From assembly GCF_003234815.2 (NCBI RefSeq), contig NZ_CP126279.1, positions 3,100,001 through 3,164,000 on the forward strand: a stretch of 64,000 bases of DNA, given 5' to 3'. The notes below the pieces were generated by a model. That model saw only the letters and a list, made by a program, of their open reading frames with translations. It was not told the DNA's origin and searched no databases. Each line of letters starts with the position of its first letter. Position 1 is the first letter of the stretch. Both the position numbers and the translations under genes were made by a program. This document shows positions 1-8,858 of this stretch, in pieces. Origin of the DNA: Curtobacterium sp. MCBD17_035 (lineage in GTDB: Bacteria > Actinomycetota > Actinomycetes > Actinomycetales > Microbacteriaceae).

Positions 1-730
1 CCACGAGCCGGTCCGGGGGATCGCGGCGGCCGCGGCACGCGGGTACGACGCGGCCTCCGGCGACGTGATCGCCCGCGTCGACGCGGACTCGGTGCTGCCG
101 TCCGACTGGGTCGACCGTGCGCTCCGGGCCTTCGAGGACCCGCGCGTGGTCGCGGTGACCGGACCAGGGCGGTTCCGGGACCTCGGCCCGATCCCGCGCG
201 CGTTCTGGCAGCTCGCGTACATGCGGGCGTACTTCGTGCTCATGTGGCTCGCGCTCGCACGACCGCCGGTCTTCGGCTCGAACACCGCGTTCACGCGCGC
301 GGCCTGGACCCGCGTGTCCGCACGCGTGGAGCGTCGTGACCCGGCGCTCCACGACGACGTCGACCTGAGCCTCCACCTCGACCCGGCATGGCGCGTCGTC
401 GTCGATCCGGGGTTGCGCGCCGAGATCTCGAGCGACCCGCTGCGGGACCGCCGCGGGCTGGTGGTCCGCACGCGCAAGGCGCTCCATACGCTCGGGTCAC
501 ACGGCCGCGCCGGACTCCCCTGGTACCGGTGGTTCCGGCGCGGGTTCACGATGCTCCGCGCACCCGCGGTCCCGAGCCGCGCGGTCGGGTGGCCGGGCTC
601 GCCAGTCGCCGCTGGTCAGACCCCCTCGGTTCCTGGCCTCCCTGAGCACGAGCCGAGACTGCGGGGCACCGACACCACTCCGGGCCATGATCGGGATGGT
701 GACGCGGCCCCCACGGCCGCGTCGCAGTGA
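1..730 (+). CDS. Family 2 glycosyltransferase, C-terminal part (cut by window start)
   Basis: The frame is already open at the first base of the window, so the N-terminus is missing; about 242 codons are visible. The motif RVDADS near the visible start matches the metal/nucleotide-sugar binding DxD region of GT-A fold family 2 enzymes. HDDVDLS further on fits the acidic acceptor-side motif of that family. One hydrophobic stretch (FWQLAYMRAYFVLMWLALA) suggests membrane association. The last 60 residues are low-complexity, Pro/Ala/Arg-rich and probably disordered. It probably transfers a sugar to a lipid or cell-wall glycan acceptor; the substrate cannot be read from this part. It ends in TGA 43 bases before a small acidic gene. 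Confidence 0.75.
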   Translation, partial: HEPVRGIAAAAARGYDAASGDVIARVDADSVLPSDWVDRALRAFEDPRVVAVTGPGRFRDLGPIPRAFWQLAYMRAYFVLMWLALARPPVFGSNTAFTRAAWTRVSARVERRDPALHDDVDLSLHLDPAWRVVVDPGLRAEISSDPLRDRRGLVVRTRKALHTLGSHGRAGLPWYRWFRRGFTMLRAPAVPSRAVGWPGSPVAAGQTPSVPGLPEHEPRLRGTDTTPGHDRDGDAAPTAASQ

Positions 731-772
731 CCCTCGACGGGCACACGTCCCGTCACACGGAAGGAGGCCGAC

Positions 773-895
773 ATGGCCCGCACGACATCGGAAGCCGGCG
801 GCGAGGACGAGGCGGACGCCACCACGCACGGTGGCATGGACGCGCCCTCGCAGGCCGAGGGTGAGGACCCGGACGAGGACTCGCCCACGATCTGA
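773..895 (+). CDS. Small acidic protein, 40 aa, function unknown
   Basis: Starts at ATG 773 behind a strong ribosome binding site (AAGGAGG at 761-767) and ends at TGA 893. The product is very acidic (GGEDEADA, EGEDPDEDS), has no hydrophobic segment and is likely disordered. A clear hairpin terminator follows at 909-940, so the ribosome binding site, frame and terminator together make a convincing small gene. No family is recognised. Confidence 0.6.
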   Translation: MARTTSEAGGEDEADATTHGGMDAPSQAEGEDPDEDSPTI

Positions 896-908
896 CCGAG
901 CACAGTAC

Positions 909-940
909 GAGGCCCCGGGTGCGGACGGATCCGGGGCCTC
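909..940 (+). terminator. Rho-independent-like hairpin terminator
   Basis: GAGGCCCCGG (909-918) pairs perfectly with CCGGGGCCTC (931-940) around a 12-nt loop. It lies 13 bases after the stop of the 40-aa gene and separates it from the convergent RHS/immunity pair. There is no strong T-run, as is usual in high-GC actinobacteria. Confidence 0.75.
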
Positions 941-1003
941 GGCTGTGTAGGTCCGGGTTGATCCCGCGATCGAACGGGGACTGCTGCATCTTGGGACTCT
1001 GGC

Positions 1004-1231
1004 CTAACGTCGTCGCCTCAGTTTCGCCGGCCCGAATACGAGGAGGAACGTCAGCCCCGCTCCCACCGCGACCGTCGCAGTGAGGAACGCAACCCATGAA
1101 CCCCACCCAGTCGATACAGAGGTAATGGTGAGAACTGCGAGGATCACGAGAACTGGCGTGAGGATTGCGCACACGATCGAGTTATAGCGCTTCCTTCCGT
1201 TAGCAGGCACTGGCCACCGATCCGATACCAT
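1004..1231 (-). CDS. Two-helix small membrane protein, candidate RHS immunity protein (75 aa)
   Basis: ATG at 1231 has a GGAG box about 7 nt upstream and lies inside the last codons of the RHS gene (32-base overlap), so the two are probably translationally coupled. The protein has a basic N-terminal stretch (ANGRKR), two hydrophobic helices (about residues 19-40 and 44-66, running into LTFLLVFGPAK) and a basic end (KLRRRR). In polymorphic toxin systems the immunity gene directly follows the toxin gene and is often small; here the toxin tip is itself hydrophobic, which fits a membrane-located immunity protein. The local base composition is about 59% G+C, lower than the flanks. The immunity role is inferred from position and composition only. 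Confidence 0.5.
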   Translation of the reverse strand: MVSDRWPVPANGRKRYNSIVCAILTPVLVILAVLTITSVSTGWGSWVAFLTATVAVGAGLTFLLVFGPAKLRRRR

Positions 1232-4200
1232 CTATCACTCCGTATGCTGACGCTCCAAATCCAATGACGCCGGCTACTCCCAGCGCCGTTGACCATCCGA
1301 GGGACGGGATCTCAGCGGCAACCGATCCAACAATTGCGACACCGGAGGCGATGAGCCCGAGGCTCGAGAACACGAGACCGGTGACGGCATGGCCGCACTG
1401 CGAAACACGACCGGTGGGATCCGAGCCGTTGATGGGATCGCAGCCGACGAACGCGTATCGGTTGGCGTTGCCTGGATCGAGGGGCGCGTCGAGGGTGTCC
1501 TCCTGCGTCCACCCGCCCGCGACGGGAAGGTACCAGCGTTGTCCGAACTTCACGAGCCCGTCGCCGGTGATCCGGATGCCGGACTTGTATCCGAAGGGCA
1601 AGTACTCGAACCACGGCGACGTACCGCCACTGACCACGGTCCGGTTCCCGTACGGATCGAACGACACCGCGTACGCCCGCTGGCCGTCGTCGGTGAGGAT
1701 CCCGACCGGGTTCCCGATCCCGTCCACCAGGTACAACCCGACCTGCAAGTCGGGGCTGATCGCGTCCAACACCTGTCCTGTGGTCGGGTCGTCGAAGAAG
1801 AACGACGTCTGCCCGGCGCTGGTTTGGGACTGCAGCTGCCCGCTCTTGCCGTACACGTACATGTACGAGTCCCCGCCCGGTGTGGTCTGGCTGAGCAGCT
1901 CGTTTTGGTCCGCGCCGGCGTAGGTGTACGTGGTGGTCTTCCCGCCCATGGTGGAGCTGGTCATCTGCTCCGCCCCGTTGTAGGTGTACGTCACGCCCGG
2001 TGATGCGGTCATGTTGCCCGCTGCGTCATACGTGTACCCGCTCGAGGTGATCTGGTTCGCCGCGTTGTACGTCAGGTTCTGCGACGAGGTCGCACTTCCC
2101 GTCTCCGCGGCACCGGTGCGGTCCCCGTTGCTGTTGTAGGAGTACGTCCAGGTCACGTTGCTGCTGCCGCCTGCCTGGGTGGCGCTGGTCAGCCGCGCCG
2201 CCGTGTACCCGTAGGTCGTGGTCTGATGCGAGATGTTGTCCGTGGCCAGCTGCAGCTCGCTGCGATCGTTGAGCTGGCTGGCCGCGGTCGGCTTCGCCGC
2301 CTGGACGCTGTCGCAGCTCGCCGACGCCGTCTTGAACTGGTAGCAGTACGAGGTGTCGAACACGAGCGAGTTGCTCGCATCCCCGGTGCCGGTCCAGGAC
2401 CGCACCCGGATCACCCGGCCGGAGGTGTCGTAGTCGGTGTGGGTGCGGCCCGTCCACGTCGTGTGCGCCGCGTTCGCGTTCACCCACGTGTCCGTGCGCC
2501 GGCCGTGGTCGTCGGTGGCATACACCTGTGTCTCGGTGCCGGAGGCGTTCGGCAGCGTCGTGGTCAGCAGGTAGTTGGCCGGGTCGTAGGTGTTGGTCGC
2601 CGTGCCACCGCCGGCGGACACGGTGAGCTCGTTCGAGGCCTTGTCGTACGTGTACGAGACTGTCCCGCCGCCGGCGGTGTTCACCGTCGACGTGAGCCGG
2701 TTCTGCTGGTCGTACGTGTTCGTGATCGTGCCAGTCGCCGAGGTCGACGAGGTCAGGTTCCCGTTGCCGTCGTACTGGTTCGACACCGCGTGGGTGCCGT
2801 CGGAGAACGATTCCGTCAGCTGCCGGTCATCGTTGTCGTACGTGAACGACGTCGTGTGGCTGTTGCCGTCCGTCTCGGACGCGAGCCGCCCGAACGCGTC
2901 GTACGTGTACGTCTTCACGCCCAGGGTCGTTCCCGTCGGCGGCGTCACGGTCGACAGCTGGTGGTTGCCGTCGTAGGCGTAGGTGGTCGGGTTCTTCGGG
3001 GTGCTGCCGCTGGCGGCGTTCCCCGGCGCGGTCGCGGTCTTCACCGTCCCGTCCGAGTTCCGCTCCACAGCAGCCTGCACGTTCGTGTCGCTGCCGGTGG
3101 AGGACGTCATCTGGTTGCCCTGCCCGTTGTAGGTCACGGTCGTCGTGTTCCCCGACCCATCCGTCGTCGAGGTCGGCAGATACGGGTTGGTGCTGTCCCC
3201 GTACGTCGCCGAGCTCGACGCGCCGGACGAGGACGCGACCTTGTCCAACGACTGGCCACTGTTCGACGTGTACGTACCGGTCGTGGTCGACGTGCTGTCC
3301 CCCGAGCCGACCTGGCTCTGCGACACGGCGTTGTTCGCCGCGTTGTACGACGCACTGCGCGTGTTCCCATCCGGATCCACCGCCTTCGTCACATCATGCG
3401 TGGACGCGTCGATCGTGTACGTCGTGTTCTTCACCGCCGACATCGTCTGCGACGAATCCGTGTCCGGACCCGCGACCTGCGTCTGGGTGCTCGACACGTA
3501 CGACAACCGCGTGACCGCGGTACCCGGCGACCCCGCCGTCGTGTTCCGCTGGTCGACCTCGGTGACCCGATCCGAGCTGTCGTACGTGAACGTCGTCACC
3601 CCGCCGTTCGGCGCCGTGACCGAGGTCAGGTCCTGGCCGGAGTACCCGAACGTCGTCGTCGCGCCGGTGGCATCCGTGTAGCCGACGATGTTGCCGTTGC
3701 CGTCCTTGCTGTACCGGATCGACCGCGTCGCCGAGCCGTTGGTCTGCGTGAACGTCGTCGCCCCGTTGCTGTACGCGACGTTCGCGACCCGTGCGCCGCT
3801 GATCGGCTTCCCGCTGCTGTCCGTGGTGACAGCGCCTGCCGTCGACACGATGCTCGCCAAGGTCGCACCGGAGTAGCTGAACGCGACGGCGTTGCTGTTC
3901 CCGTCGACCACCTTCGTCGGCTGGCCGTTGAGATTGAAGTGATCGACCTGCTTCGACGTCCATGACGTCAACGTGTACTCCGTCGACGACTTCGCCAGCG
4001 TCTGCTGCAAGCCCGCCGGCGTCGTGTACGAACCGTCAGCGTTGACCTTGAACAGCCACGTCGACCCATCCGGACCCGTGTAGATCACACCCGTGCTACC
4101 CGCCGACAGCGACCCGACGCCGTCGAGGGCGTACTGCCACCGGTTCGCCACCATGCCGATGCTGCTCGCCGTCTGCCAACCCCGCGAGTTGTACGCCGCA

Positions 4201-5639
4201 CCGATCGTCGTCGACGCGTTCACCCCCGGCAGCGACAACCCGCTGTTCCCGACCAACAGGTTCCCCGTCGCGACGTCCACCTGCGCACTCGTCTGATCAT
4301 CGATCCCGAAACTCAGATTCGTCGCCGACGGCCGCGACCCCGTCACGTTCGTGGTCGTGGGACCGGTCGGCAGGTTGTTGTACCAGCCCTGCAGCTCGAA
4401 GACGTAGTCCGTGCTGTCCCCGCTCCGGTTGTAGAGATCGATCTTGCCGTTGGACCCGACGGGCACGATCACGGTGTTGGTCCGGATCGAATCAGCACTG
4501 AAGTTGATGGACGTCGTTCCGGGCTTGGTCGCGCCATCCGCCCACGCGATCGCGTCGCCGGTGCTGTTCGCGGCATGCAGCGACGTCAGCGTCAACGCCA
4601 CCGCGGTCACCCCGGCGCCGACCGCAGGCACGCCAGCCTGCCCGGACACCTGAATGGCGCGGCTCGAGTTCGCAGCGATCGGGGTGTTCGGGCTGACCCG
4701 CGTGTCATAGACCGTGCCTGCGGCGGGCGTGAACACGCTCCCACCGCCGTTCGTCGCGGTGAAGTACCCCTGCACATCCACCGCGAGATCGATCGCGTTC
4801 ACGTCATCCGCGACGGTCAACTTGCCATCACTGCTCAACGCCACCTGCGCCGTCAGCGATGTCGGCACCCCCGCCGCGTACTGCAACGACCGCTGCGGCT
4901 TGCTCGTCCCCGCCGGATACGGCGTGATGTACCCGCCGTTCGCCGCCGGGATCACGATGAAGTTCGCAACCACCGCCGACGCACCCGCCGGCACACCACC
5001 ATTGCCCGTCACCTGGAACGTCACCGAACTGCCCGCCGCGATCTGCGCCTTCGACACCCCCGTGCCGTTCCGGGAATCCACGATCCGCGTGCCCGGCACC
5101 GACACGAACCCGCCCGCCGCCGTCCCATCGTCGTTCGCGGTGTAGTAGCCCTGCACGTCGATCACGAGATCCGTCACCACGTCCGATGCAACCTGGATCG
5201 TCCCATCGTCACCGACCGCGATCGTCGCCGTGTTCGACGTCGTCCCCAACCCACCACCGTCGAACACGAGCATCAACGCCGACGCCGTCGAGTCGTCCGG
5301 CCGGCCACGCACCTCGCCCTGCTGGGTCATGTTCACCGCGGTGACGTTCACCACGACCGCACCCACCCCAGACGTCGGCACACCCGCCTTGCCACCCACC
5401 TGGATCGACCGGTACCCACCCGCCGGCATCGCCGTCGAGTACCCACCCGTCCCGCTCCGCGTGTCCAAGATCCGGCCCGACGCCGCCACGAACCGACCAC
5501 CCGTCCCCGTGTCCGTCGCATCCGCGTGTGCCGGAGCCGGGGGCGTCACCGCCACCAACAGCGCCGCGACCAACGCGATGAGCACCGCCAGCGCTGCGCC
5601 GAACCGACCCCGAACAGACAACGACCCGAACGCACGCAT
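1200..5639 (-). CDS. Secreted RHS/YD-repeat protein with variable hydrophobic C-terminal tip (1479 aa)
   Basis: ATG 5639 gives an N-terminal signal peptide (hydrophobic core VLIALVAALLVAV, cleavage near APAHADA). A second ATG at 5651 is also possible; the frame upstream of that is only antisense to the neighbouring SDR gene. After the signal come three related modules of about 125 residues, each opening with a DTR/DSR motif (RILDTRSGTG, RIVDSRNGTG, TVYDTR). A long YD-repeat shell follows from about residue 410, with many YTYD, YDANGN-type motifs. The RHS core ends in YLPFGYKSG ... YAFVGCDPINGSDPTG. The last 69 residues after DPTG are hydrophobic and Gly/Ala-rich, and the DNA there drops to about 60% G+C. 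RHS proteins encapsulate a C-terminal toxin; this tip resembles no nuclease or deaminase I know and could act on membranes. Confidence 0.85.
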   Translation of the reverse strand: MRAFGSLSVRGRFGAALAVLIALVAALLVAVTPPAPAHADATDTGTGGRFVAASGRILDTRSGTGGYSTAMPAGGYRSIQVGGKAGVPTSGVGAVVVNVTAVNMTQQGEVRGRPDDSTASALMLVFDGGGLGTTSNTATIAVGDDGTIQVASDVVTDLVIDVQGYYTANDDGTAAGGFVSVPGTRIVDSRNGTGVSKAQIAAGSSVTFQVTGNGGVPAGASAVVANFIVIPAANGGYITPYPAGTSKPQRSLQYAAGVPTSLTAQVALSSDGKLTVADDVNAIDLAVDVQGYFTATNGGGSVFTPAAGTVYDTRVSPNTPIAANSSRAIQVSGQAGVPAVGAGVTAVALTLTSLHAANSTGDAIAWADGATKPGTTSINFSADSIRTNTVIVPVGSNGKIDLYNRSGDSTDYVFELQGWYNNLPTGPTTTNVTGSRPSATNLSFGIDDQTSAQVDVATGNLLVGNSGLSLPGVNASTTIGAAYNSRGWQTASSIGMVANRWQYALDGVGSLSAGSTGVIYTGPDGSTWLFKVNADGSYTTPAGLQQTLAKSSTEYTLTSWTSKQVDHFNLNGQPTKVVDGNSNAVAFSYSGATLASIVSTAGAVTTDSSGKPISGARVANVAYSNGATTFTQTNGSATRSIRYSKDGNGNIVGYTDATGATTTFGYSGQDLTSVTAPNGGVTTFTYDSSDRVTEVDQRNTTAGSPGTAVTRLSYVSSTQTQVAGPDTDSSQTMSAVKNTTYTIDASTHDVTKAVDPDGNTRSASYNAANNAVSQSQVGSGDSTSTTTGTYTSNSGQSLDKVASSSGASSSATYGDSTNPYLPTSTTDGSGNTTTVTYNGQGNQMTSSTGSDTNVQAAVERNSDGTVKTATAPGNAASGSTPKNPTTYAYDGNHQLSTVTPPTGTTLGVKTYTYDAFGRLASETDGNSHTTSFTYDNDDRQLTESFSDGTHAVSNQYDGNGNLTSSTSATGTITNTYDQQNRLTSTVNTAGGGTVSYTYDKASNELTVSAGGGTATNTYDPANYLLTTTLPNASGTETQVYATDDHGRRTDTWVNANAAHTTWTGRTHTDYDTSGRVIRVRSWTGTGDASNSLVFDTSYCYQFKTASASCDSVQAAKPTAASQLNDRSELQLATDNISHQTTTYGYTAARLTSATQAGGSSNVTWTYSYNSNGDRTGAAETGSATSSQNLTYNAANQITSSGYTYDAAGNMTASPGVTYTYNGAEQMTSSTMGGKTTTYTYAGADQNELLSQTTPGGDSYMYVYGKSGQLQSQTSAGQTSFFFDDPTTGQVLDAISPDLQVGLYLVDGIGNPVGILTDDGQRAYAVSFDPYGNRTVVSGGTSPWFEYLPFGYKSGIRITGDGLVKFGQRWYLPVAGGWTQEDTLDAPLDPGNANRYAFVGCDPINGSDPTGRVSQCGHAVTGLVFSSLGLIASGVAIVGSVAAEIPSLGWSTALGVAGVIGFGASAYGVIDGIGSVASAC

Positions 5640-5715
5640 GGATGCCCCCATCGGCAGAACCCCGATCGCCGGACGCGTCCTTCGTACCCCGCGCGTCCCA
5701 GCGAGAACATTCCGA

Positions 5716-5743
5716 ACAGTACGGGTACATGAACGATCGTCAG
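5716..5743 (-). promoter_or_regulatory. Putative promoter of the RHS gene
   Basis: On the minus strand CTGACG (5743-5738) is followed 16 bases later by TACTGT (5721-5716), an acceptable -35/-10 pair. It would leave a leader of about 60-70 nt before either RHS start. No operator is obvious. Moderately speculative. Confidence 0.35.
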
Positions 5744-5805
5744 GACCCCCATTCCGAGGGTCAGGGTCCGGCGCGACCAGCCTCGATCCAGGCGGGGCTC
5801 CGCGG

Positions 5806-6768
5806 TCAGCGCCGCGAACGACCGCCCGCGAGCGCGACGACCCCGACGGCAGCGGCACCGAGCACGACGGGCACCCACTTCCGCCGGGCACTCGCGCGCC
5901 ATCCGCCGTCGGTCGCGTTCGACGCGTCGTCGGGACCGTAGAGGTTGCCGTCGCTCGGGGCCCCGTGCCCACGGAGCGCGAAGATCTCGACGGCCGGGCG
6001 CGTGATCGCGTGGAACAGCGGCGGCAGCGCGAACTCGAGCGGCACGAGGGCTGCCTGCGCGAGCCCGACGTACGTGTTCCGCTTCGGGTGCACGACGGCC
6101 CGCATGATCGCCTTGGCAACGCGCTGCGGACCGACGACCGGCGGCATCGGGTGCGAGTTCTGGTTCGTGTAGTTCGCGCCGTGCTGGTAGATCGGGGTGT
6201 CGATCGTCGAGGGCAGCACCATCGGGAAGTGGATGTCGGTCCCGCGGAACTCGTCGCCGAGGACGTCCGCCAGGCCGAGCGCCGCGTGCTTGCTCGTCAC
6301 GTACGCCGACTGGTAGGGCGCGGACAGGAGCGACTGGATCGACCCGACGAGCACGTAGGTCCCCCGTCCGCGCTCCCGGAAGTGCGGGAGCACCGCCCGG
6401 ATCCCGTTGACGTGCCCGAACAGGTTCGTCTCGACCACCCGGCGGAACGCGTCGTCCGGCACCTGCTCGAACAATCCGTACGCGAACAGCGCGGCGTTCC
6501 CGACGAACACGTCGATGTGTCCGAACCGGGCGATGGTCGCCGCGACGAGCGCCCGGACCTGCTCGGCGTCGGACACGTCGGTGGGCACGGCGAGCGCCTC
6601 GGCTCCGCGAGCCCGGCACTCCTCGGCCGCGGCCTCCAGGCTCTCGCGTCCCCGGGCGGCGAGCACGACGTGTGCGCCGGCCTCGGCGAAGGCGTGGGCG
6701 GTCGCGCGGCCGATGCCGCTCGACGCCCCGGTGACCACGACGACCTGTCCTCGGAACCTGGATGTCAT
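5806..6768 (-). CDS. Short-chain dehydrogenase/reductase with C-terminal membrane anchor (320 aa)
   Basis: Classical SDR: the cofactor motif TGASSGIG lies near residues 13-20, with the NAxL-type motif GNAAL, the catalytic Ser in VGSIQS and YVTSK (Tyr-x-x-x-Lys). It is longer than a usual classical SDR (250 aa). The extra C-terminus includes a hydrophobic helix (VPVVLGAAAVGVVALAGG) followed by RSRR, suggesting anchoring to the inner face of the membrane. The substrate is unknown. It ends about 155 bases before the RHS start and is transcribed in the same direction. Confidence 0.85.
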   Translation of the reverse strand: MTSRFRGQVVVVTGASSGIGRATAHAFAEAGAHVVLAARGRESLEAAAEECRARGAEALAVPTDVSDAEQVRALVAATIARFGHIDVFVGNAALFAYGLFEQVPDDAFRRVVETNLFGHVNGIRAVLPHFRERGRGTYVLVGSIQSLLSAPYQSAYVTSKHAALGLADVLGDEFRGTDIHFPMVLPSTIDTPIYQHGANYTNQNSHPMPPVVGPQRVAKAIMRAVVHPKRNTYVGLAQAALVPLEFALPPLFHAITRPAVEIFALRGHGAPSDGNLYGPDDASNATDGGWRASARRKWVPVVLGAAAVGVVALAGGRSRR

Positions 6769-6826
6769 GCCGCTCGTCTACGCGAACCGGCTGGGGCCGC
6801 CTGAGCGCCCGGGGGACAACGCGACC

Positions 6827-7864
6827 TCAGGCGTGATCGGCCAGGAACGCGTCGAACTCCTCGATCGTCGGGTAGGACGACTGCGCGCCGAGCCGGGTGG
6901 CGGCGAACGCGCCGACCACGACCGCGAACCGAGCAGCGGTCACGAGGTCGTCTCCGGCCGCCAGCCGCATCGCCAGTGCGCCGGTGAACGCGTCGCCACA
7001 GCCCGTCGTGTCGACGGGGTCGACGCGGACGGACGGAACGCGGACGGGCTCCGCGCCGCGGTCGAGCACGACGCACCCGGCACTCCCGGTGGTCACGACC
7101 GCGCGGTCGACCCCGCGATCGGCCAGGAGGCCCGCGAGCCGCCCGACGTCCTCCGCACCGCCGTCCGCCGCGCCGTCGTCCGCCCCCGCGTCCGCCGCGG
7201 TGCATCCCGCCGGCGTCACGAGCTGCGCGGCCTCGTGCTCGTTGACGAGCAGCACGTCGGTCAGCGCGAGGAGTTCCTCGGGCACGGGCCCGAACGGCGA
7301 CAGGTTCGTCACGACCGTGGTCCCGGCGGCGTGGGCACGGCGGGCGGCCGCGAGTACGACCTCCATGTCGACCTCGAGGCAGAGTCCGAGCACGGCCGCG
7401 CCCGCGAACGCCCCGTGGGCGGCGTCGACGTCGGCGGCGGACAGCCGCCCGTTCGCCCCGGGCGAGACGACGATGGTGTTCTCGCCGGCGGCGTCCACGG
7501 TGATGACCGCGGTGCCGGTCGCGCTGCCCTCGAGCACGCGCACACCGGCGACGTCCACGCCGGCGTCGGCCACGGCACCGCGCAGGAGCTGGCCGTTCGC
7601 GTCGTCGCCCACGGCGCCGACGAGGGCGACGTCGCCGCCGAGCCGACCGGCCGCGACGGCCTGGTTGGCGCTCTTGCCGCCGGGCAGGATCCGCAGGTCC
7701 TCGCCGCGCAGGGTCTCGCCCGCGCGGGGGAACCGCGCGGTCCGGACGACCAGGTCCGCGTTGAGCGAGCCGACCACGACGACGCGGCCGCGGGCCTCCA
7801 GGACGTCCCGATCCGGAGCAGCGGTGCCGACCGTGTCCGCCCCGTCGGCCGGGAGGCCCGTCAC
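6827..7864 (-). CDS. rbsK: Ribokinase-type PfkB sugar kinase (345 aa)
   Basis: The GTG start at 7864 overlaps the TGA of the nucleoside hydrolase (GTGA), so translation is coupled. PfkB signature elements are present: VVVGSLNADLV at the N-terminus, the glycine pair GGKSANQAVAAGRLGG, and the C-terminal catalytic motif DTTGCGDAF with the active-site Asp. It phosphorylates ribose or a related furanose. Coming directly after a nucleoside hydrolase, it would trap the ribose released from nucleosides as ribose-5-phosphate. A short insertion rich in Ala/Asp (ADAGADDGAADGG) lies in the middle. The first 24 residues before GRVVVVG are low complexity. Confidence 0.88.
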   Translation of the reverse strand: MTGLPADGADTVGTAAPDRDVLEARGRVVVVGSLNADLVVRTARFPRAGETLRGEDLRILPGGKSANQAVAAGRLGGDVALVGAVGDDANGQLLRGAVADAGVDVAGVRVLEGSATGTAVITVDAAGENTIVVSPGANGRLSAADVDAAHGAFAGAAVLGLCLEVDMEVVLAAARRAHAAGTTVVTNLSPFGPVPEELLALTDVLLVNEHEAAQLVTPAGCTAADAGADDGAADGGAEDVGRLAGLLADRGVDRAVVTTGSAGCVVLDRGAEPVRVPSVRVDPVDTTGCGDAFTGALAMRLAAGDDLVTAARFAVVVGAFAATRLGAQSSYPTIEEFDAFLADHA

Positions 7865-8850
7865 GCGTCGATCCCGTCGGCGACGGCGACCGGGTCCGCG
7901 TCCCCCACGCCGCCCTCGCCGATCCGCTCGAGCGCGTCGACGACGAGGTCCCAGAACCGGTCGCGGTCGAGCTCGAGCGCGGCGGAGGTCCGGCAGTCCT
8001 CGGGCGCCGGCGCTCGCAGGTCGGCGACGGTCATGCCGGTGGTCAGGGTGCCGGTGGTCTCGACGGCGATGGGCATCCGCACGGCCCGGACGATCGTCGG
8101 GTCGATGACGTGCGCGACCGCGCAGGGGTCGTGCACGGGCGGGGCGTCGAACCCCTGCACGTCGCGGTACGCGTCGGCGAAGAACCCCATGAGCTCGTCG
8201 ACGAACCGAGCCGGCCGGGTGCCGAGTGCCGCGATGCGCGCGACGACGTCGGGGGTCGCGAGCGCCTGGTGGGTGAGGTCCAGCCCGACCATGACGACGT
8301 CCCAGCCCGCCGTGAACACGATCTGCGCGGCCTCGGGGTCGATCGCGATGTTGAACTCGGCGACGGGGGTCATGTTGCCGACGTGGACGCCGCCGCCCAT
8401 GAGGACGACCCGCTGGACCCGCTCGACGATCCGCGGCTCCTTGCGGACGGCGAGCGCGATGTTCGTCAGACCACCGACCGGCACGAGCGTGATCGTGCCC
8501 GGCTCGTGCGCCATGACGGTGTCGATGATGAGATCGACGGCGTGCCGGGGGTCGAGCTCGATCGACGGTTCGGGGAGGACGGGCCCGTCGAGCCCCGACT
8601 CCCCGTGGATGTCCGCGGCGTGCTCGATGGTCCGGACGAGCGGCCGGTCCGCGCCCGCCGCGAACGGCACGTCGGTGATCCCGGCGATCCGCGCGACGGC
8701 GAGCGCGTTCCGCGTCACCTTGGCGAGCGTCTGGTTGCCGACGACGGTGGTCACGGCGAGGAGCTCGATCTCGGGGTTGCCGTGGGCGAGCAGGATCGCC
8801 ACGGCGTCGTCGTGGCCCGGGTCGCAGTCGAGGATGATCTTCTGGGGCAT
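7861..8850 (-). CDS. Inosine/uridine-preferring nucleoside hydrolase (329 aa)
   Basis: The N-terminal DCDPGHDDA is the calcium-binding DxDxGxDD cluster of the nucleoside hydrolase (IUNH) family, and the length matches the family (about 310-330 aa). These enzymes cleave ribonucleosides to base plus ribose. HDPCAVAHV near the C-terminus matches the conserved HD segment that completes the calcium site. It sits 8 bases after an acetyltransferase gene and overlaps the ribokinase, forming a nucleoside salvage operon. Which nucleoside it prefers cannot be decided from sequence. Confidence 0.9.
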   Translation of the reverse strand: MPQKIILDCDPGHDDAVAILLAHGNPEIELLAVTTVVGNQTLAKVTRNALAVARIAGITDVPFAAGADRPLVRTIEHAADIHGESGLDGPVLPEPSIELDPRHAVDLIIDTVMAHEPGTITLVPVGGLTNIALAVRKEPRIVERVQRVVLMGGGVHVGNMTPVAEFNIAIDPEAAQIVFTAGWDVVMVGLDLTHQALATPDVVARIAALGTRPARFVDELMGFFADAYRDVQGFDAPPVHDPCAVAHVIDPTIVRAVRMPIAVETTGTLTTGMTVADLRAPAPEDCRTSAALELDRDRFWDLVVDALERIGEGGVGDADPVAVADGIDA

Positions 8851-8858
8851 GGCCGACC

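Noticed and set aside
2-730. Start of the first gene at the ATC/ATG near position 65
   Set aside because: The frame is open and family-like upstream to the window edge, so the true start lies outside.
2226-3965. Long open frame on the plus strand opposite the RHS gene
   Set aside because: Arg/Val-rich antisense shadow of a GC-rich repeat gene; no ribosome binding site and no family features.
5652-6119. N-terminal extension of the RHS frame
   Set aside because: It overlaps the real SDR gene and lacks any signal; the secretion signal begins at 5639.
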